Made by a program: the position numbers and the translations under genes
Assembly (NCBI GenBank): GCA_030621255.1
Contig: JAUXHZ010000034.1
Span: 1-8,422 of the forward strand
DNA length: 8,422 nucleotides
Source of the DNA: Candidatus Latescibacterota bacterium
Lineage (GTDB): Bacteria > Krumholzibacteriota > Krumholzibacteriia > Krumholzibacteriales > WJIX01
Direction of reading: 5' to 3'
Notes under the pieces: generated by a model
The model's database searches: none
What the model saw: only the letters and a program-made list of their open reading frames with translations
What the model was told of the DNA's origin: nothing
Shown here: positions 5,680-8,422 of the stretch, one piece after another
Layout: every line of letters starts with the position of its first letter
Numbering within the stretch: the first letter of the stretch is position 1

Positions 5680-6796
5680 GTTATCAGCGGGGCTCTACCT
5701 CCATATTCCATTCTGCAAGACAAAATGCCCATATTGTGATTTCTATTCAGTAACATCTGCGGATGCGGCAATGATTTCCAGATGGAGCGACGCTGTTATC
5801 ACCGAAGCGCGGGAATACAGGGAGTTCCCGGGTCTATTCAAAACCCTCTATTTTGGGGGCGGTACCCCTTCCCTTCTGTCTGAAGAAACCCTTGAAAAAA
5901 TTGTAATGAAGCTTAGGGAAATTTTTGATTTAGAGAATCTTGCTGAGGTTACTATTGAGTTAAATCCGGAGGATATAAACAAAGCTAAATTGAGAAATTT
6001 CAAAGAGTTGGGATTTAACCGCATAAGTCTTGGCGTTCAATCGTTTCGTGATGAAGAGCTTGAGCTTCTCGGGCGGCGGCATGATTCGGAAGGTTCAAGG
6101 CGTGCCTTTGAGATGATACGTGAGGCGGGGTTTAAGAACGTGAGTATAGATCTTATCCATTCTCTTCCCGGGCAGAGCCTCTCTTCCTGGGAGTATAGCC
6201 TCAAGACGGCCGCCGGTTTCAGGCCGGAGCATATTTCCTGTTACCAGTTGACAATCAAGGGGGGTACGAGGTTCGGCAAGCTATTTTCTTCCGGTAAACT
6301 GAAGGAAACGGCGGAGGATATTCAGAGGGAAATATTTGTCCGTACATCTGATTTTCTTTGCGGCAATGGGTATCAGCATTATGAGGTCTCTAATTTTTCC
6401 ATGGGAGAAGGCTGCGAGTCAAAACACAATTCATTGTACTGGGAGCACATACCCTATCTGGGGTTGGGACCATCAGCTCATTCTTTTGACGGCGCGGCAA
6501 GGTGGTGGAATGCCGGCTCAGTTGCGGGCTACTGCGAAGAGCTTGAGGACAGCAGGCTGCCTGTGGCGGATTCAGAATTACTGACAGGTGATGAACTGGC
6601 ACTGGAAGCCCTTTTCCTTGGGCTAAGAACAAGGAAGGGTATAAGTCTGGATATTCTAAAAAGGTACGATGGATGGGAAGATGCTTCCGCCAGGCTCTCA
6701 GCTCTTTCACTTGTTAAAATTATAGATGGGCGTATGATTCCCACACTTGAGGGATTTCTTATGGCGGACAGACTGCCGTTATTGCTTATAGATTAA
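5669..6796 (+). CDS. hemW: HemW, radical-SAM-family heme chaperone
   Basis: This is a 375-aa protein, close to E. coli HemW (378). The radical-SAM cluster motif is C16-x3-C20-x2-C23, followed by D-F25. The Phe where coproporphyrinogen oxidase HemN has a fourth Cys marks it as HemW. The SAM-binding GGGTP lies at 63-67. LGVQSFRDEELELLGRRH is a family signature. The HemW heme-binding motif HN-x-x-YW is present as HNSLYW (253-258). A HemN C-terminal-type domain completes the protein. HemW proteins were long annotated as oxygen-independent coproporphyrinogen III oxidase, but the family binds and transfers heme to respiratory enzymes. ATG 5669 overlaps the lepA 3' end by 11 nt, and lepA-hemW adjacency is conserved in many bacteria, such as Bacillus. 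The stop overlaps that of the convergent M1 peptidase gene. Confidence 0.95.
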   Translation: MKTKLSAGLYLHIPFCKTKCPYCDFYSVTSADAAMISRWSDAVITEAREYREFPGLFKTLYFGGGTPSLLSEETLEKIVMKLREIFDLENLAEVTIELNPEDINKAKLRNFKELGFNRISLGVQSFRDEELELLGRRHDSEGSRRAFEMIREAGFKNVSIDLIHSLPGQSLSSWEYSLKTAAGFRPEHISCYQLTIKGGTRFGKLFSSGKLKETAEDIQREIFVRTSDFLCGNGYQHYEVSNFSMGEGCESKHNSLYWEHIPYLGLGPSAHSFDGAARWWNAGSVAGYCEELEDSRLPVADSELLTGDELALEALFLGLRTRKGISLDILKRYDGWEDASARLSALSLVKIIDGRMIPTLEGFLMADRLPLLLID

Positions 6797-8422
6797 CGGA
6801 GAAGTATCATTTTTTTTGTAATCTTTTTTCCGCCGGCTGTCAGGCTGTAGAAATAAAGGCCTGAAGAGACCTCTCTGCCGGATGAATTGGTGCCGTCCCA
6901 AGTGATACTAAACCTGCCCGACGAATAGGCGCGGTCCGCAAGGGTTGAAATGAATCTGCCTCTGACATCAAATACCGTGATAGAGACCCTGGCTGGTTCT
7001 TCGAGCCCGAACCGGATTGTTGTCGCCGGGTTGAAAGGATTGGGATGGTTCTGCTCGAGGAATGTGACAGCCGGAAGCTCCGCGTCAGTTGTAATTGTTG
7101 ATTTATCGCAGAGAATCCAGTGATCAGGGTCAAGTTCTACATCTATCGTCGTACTGCCCATCGACAAGAGGAAAGATTCTTCGTGCTCGTCTATCCAGAG
7201 TACGGTATCGATCTGGCCGGTCGTAGTTGTGATTCTGAAATCGACCGGCATTTTATAGGGAAAGCTTTGGGTCTGTGTTATCCCGATCGATAACAGGGTG
7301 TCGGTGCCGTGCGGATAGGAACTCCATGACCAGCTGTAAACCGGCCTGTCTTCTCTTGTCAGCCAGGGATCGAAGAACCAGTCTAGGGAAGATCCGTAAT
7401 AATCTTCACATACTCCGGTAAAATCATCAGTGTTGGCATGGGAATGCCTAAAACGTGGATCTGAAGTATAACCCTTAATCATATCGAAAAAGGTGCTGTC
7501 TCCCGCGATATGGCGGAACATGTGAATAATCCAGGCTGCTTTATCGTAAACAACCGGATCAAAGTAGTACCAGCGATAGCTATTATCGGGATCGCGAAGA
7601 ACGGGGCCGTTCCATGTTCCGGGATCGTCTTTTCCCTCCATATATGATTTCAGAGCGCTCGCTCCATCGATATGTTCCACCCAGAGCGCCTCGGTATAGC
7701 TTGCCCATCCCTCGTTTAGCCAGATATGGGTCCAATCCTCGCATGAAATACAATCGCCGAACCACTGATGCCCCAGTTCATGAATATAGATCCAGTCATA
7801 GAGGTGGTCTCCGCGAACAAACCCGAAACCATAACTTGTCAGTGTCTGGTGTTCCATCCCTCCGCCGATATTATTGAGCGCTACGCCGTATTTTTCTTCG
7901 ACGTAGGGGTATAGTCCGTATATTGAAGAGAAAAATTCGAGAGCGGGTACAGCGATATTAAGATCTTCTTCAGCTGCGGCCACTTTTGAAGGAGGAACGT
8001 AGTTTGTAACGATCATCGTCTCCCCGGGAGCGTACACGAAAGTATCTTCAAGACACACATAGTCTGTGGCTGAAATAGAGGCAAGATATGTTGTCATCGG
8101 ATAGTTTTCCTGCCAGTGATATCGTTTGTATGGTTTGCTCCAGCAGGTTTCATTCGTATAACCGATATAGTTTCCGTTGGAGGCGGCAAAGAGATCGGCG
8201 GGCACTGAAAAATATATATCAAATAGAGCTTTGTCGTCAGGGTAATCCTTGCAGGGCCACCAGGTCCTCGCTGACCATGGTTCGCTGAGACTGTATATTA
8301 CCGGTTTGCTGTCATAGGTTCTGAAGAAAAGTCCCGGGTAGACCGATGTGAGCGGTTTTCCGTTATACTCGATTTCTATGCTTGTATCTTCTCCTGAAGC
8401 AAGTTTTGAAGGGAGAGGAATA
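6793..8422 (-). CDS. Secreted M1-family zinc aminopeptidase with C-terminal T9SS-type sorting domain (N-terminus beyond window)
   Basis: The frame stays open to the right edge, giving the C-terminal 543 residues. A GTG at 8205 is only internal: the reading frame upstream of it carries the conserved M1 segment SEPWSARTWWPCKDYPDDKA. The zinc site is complete as HELGH, then 18 residues, then E (in LNEGW). The first His is at 7780-7782. The exopeptidase motif reads GGMEH (about 7849-7863) where classical M1 enzymes have GAMEN. A VVYDKAAW segment supplies the expected catalytic Tyr. After the helical part comes a linker. The last ~90 residues form a FlgD-like/T9SS sorting module (NHPNPFNPATTIRF, FDVRGR, GREVSSGLYF, ending KKMILLR). 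The likely role is extracellular or surface removal of N-terminal residues from peptides. It is convergent with hemW, sharing TTAA at the stops. Promoter and signal peptide lie outside the window. Confidence 0.93.
   Translation of the reverse strand, partial: IPLPSKLASGEDTSIEIEYNGKPLTSVYPGLFFRTYDSKPVIYSLSEPWSARTWWPCKDYPDDKALFDIYFSVPADLFAASNGNYIGYTNETCWSKPYKRYHWQENYPMTTYLASISATDYVCLEDTFVYAPGETMIVTNYVPPSKVAAAEEDLNIAVPALEFFSSIYGLYPYVEEKYGVALNNIGGGMEHQTLTSYGFGFVRGDHLYDWIYIHELGHQWFGDCISCEDWTHIWLNEGWASYTEALWVEHIDGASALKSYMEGKDDPGTWNGPVLRDPDNSYRWYYFDPVVYDKAAWIIHMFRHIAGDSTFFDMIKGYTSDPRFRHSHANTDDFTGVCEDYYGSSLDWFFDPWLTREDRPVYSWSWSSYPHGTDTLLSIGITQTQSFPYKMPVDFRITTTTGQIDTVLWIDEHEESFLLSMGSTTIDVELDPDHWILCDKSTITTDAELPAVTFLEQNHPNPFNPATTIRFGLEEPARVSITVFDVRGRFISTLADRAYSSGRFSITWDGTNSSGREVSSGLYFYSLTAGGKKITKKMILLR

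Noticed and set aside
6390..6744. Minus-strand frames opposite hemW, and frames opposite the M1 gene at 7614-7877
   Set aside because: Both are shadows of well-supported genes with catalytic motifs; neither has its own RBS or conserved feature.
6793..8205. A 470-aa version of the M1 peptidase starting at GTG 8205
   Set aside because: The frame is open upstream to the window edge and encodes the conserved M1 segment before this GTG, so the GTG is an internal Val.

Overview
The window looks like a chromosomal segment from an uncultured or little-studied bacterium of the Fibrobacterota-Chlorobiota-Bacteroidota (FCB) superphylum or a nearby candidate phylum such as Krumholzibacteriota, Latescibacterota or Eisenbacteria. 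The main evidence is the C-terminus of two secreted peptidases. Both end in the FlgD-like/type IX secretion (T9SS) sorting module, with an N-x-PNPF opening, FDV-x-GR, a W-x-G-x-N/G core, GREV-x-SG-x-YF and a basic last strand. The phylum is inferred; the window holds no rRNA or other decisive marker.

Layout, left to right. (1) A sigma70-type promoter (83-111) drives a plus-strand gene for a secreted M28 zinc peptidase (146-2308). A beta-propeller made of Asp-box repeats is spliced into it, between the N-terminal segment and the zinc-binding core. (2) Two minus-strand genes follow, probably one operon read from about 3640 down to 2336. The first encodes a six-helix membrane protein made of three copies of a LiaI/LiaF-like transmembrane hairpin. 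The second encodes a LiaF-like protein with one such hairpin and a repetitive beta-strand domain. (3) A divergent intergenic region of about 410 bp (3470-3882) holds a candidate promoter in each direction and two clear inverted repeats. (4) The plus-strand housekeeping pair lepA (elongation factor 4) and hemW (heme chaperone, radical-SAM family) overlaps by 11 nt. (5) A minus-strand M1-family zinc aminopeptidase with a T9SS-type C-terminus runs off the right edge, so its N-terminus is missing. Its stop codon overlaps that of hemW in a shared TTAA.

How the genes relate. lepA-hemW is a conserved translation/heme pair and is syntenic in many bacteria. The two flanking peptidases share a sorting module and probably use the same secretion and surface-attachment route for extracellular protein or peptide breakdown, but they are not co-transcribed with each other. 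The minus-strand membrane pair resembles envelope-stress modules of the Lia/Psp kind. No histidine kinase, response regulator or PspA-like gene is visible next to it.

I see no mobile element, CRISPR array, tRNA or rRNA. No complete undescribed system can be claimed. The two items most worth following are the propeller inserted in the M28 peptidase and the two-gene LiaF-like membrane module with its triplicated hairpin.
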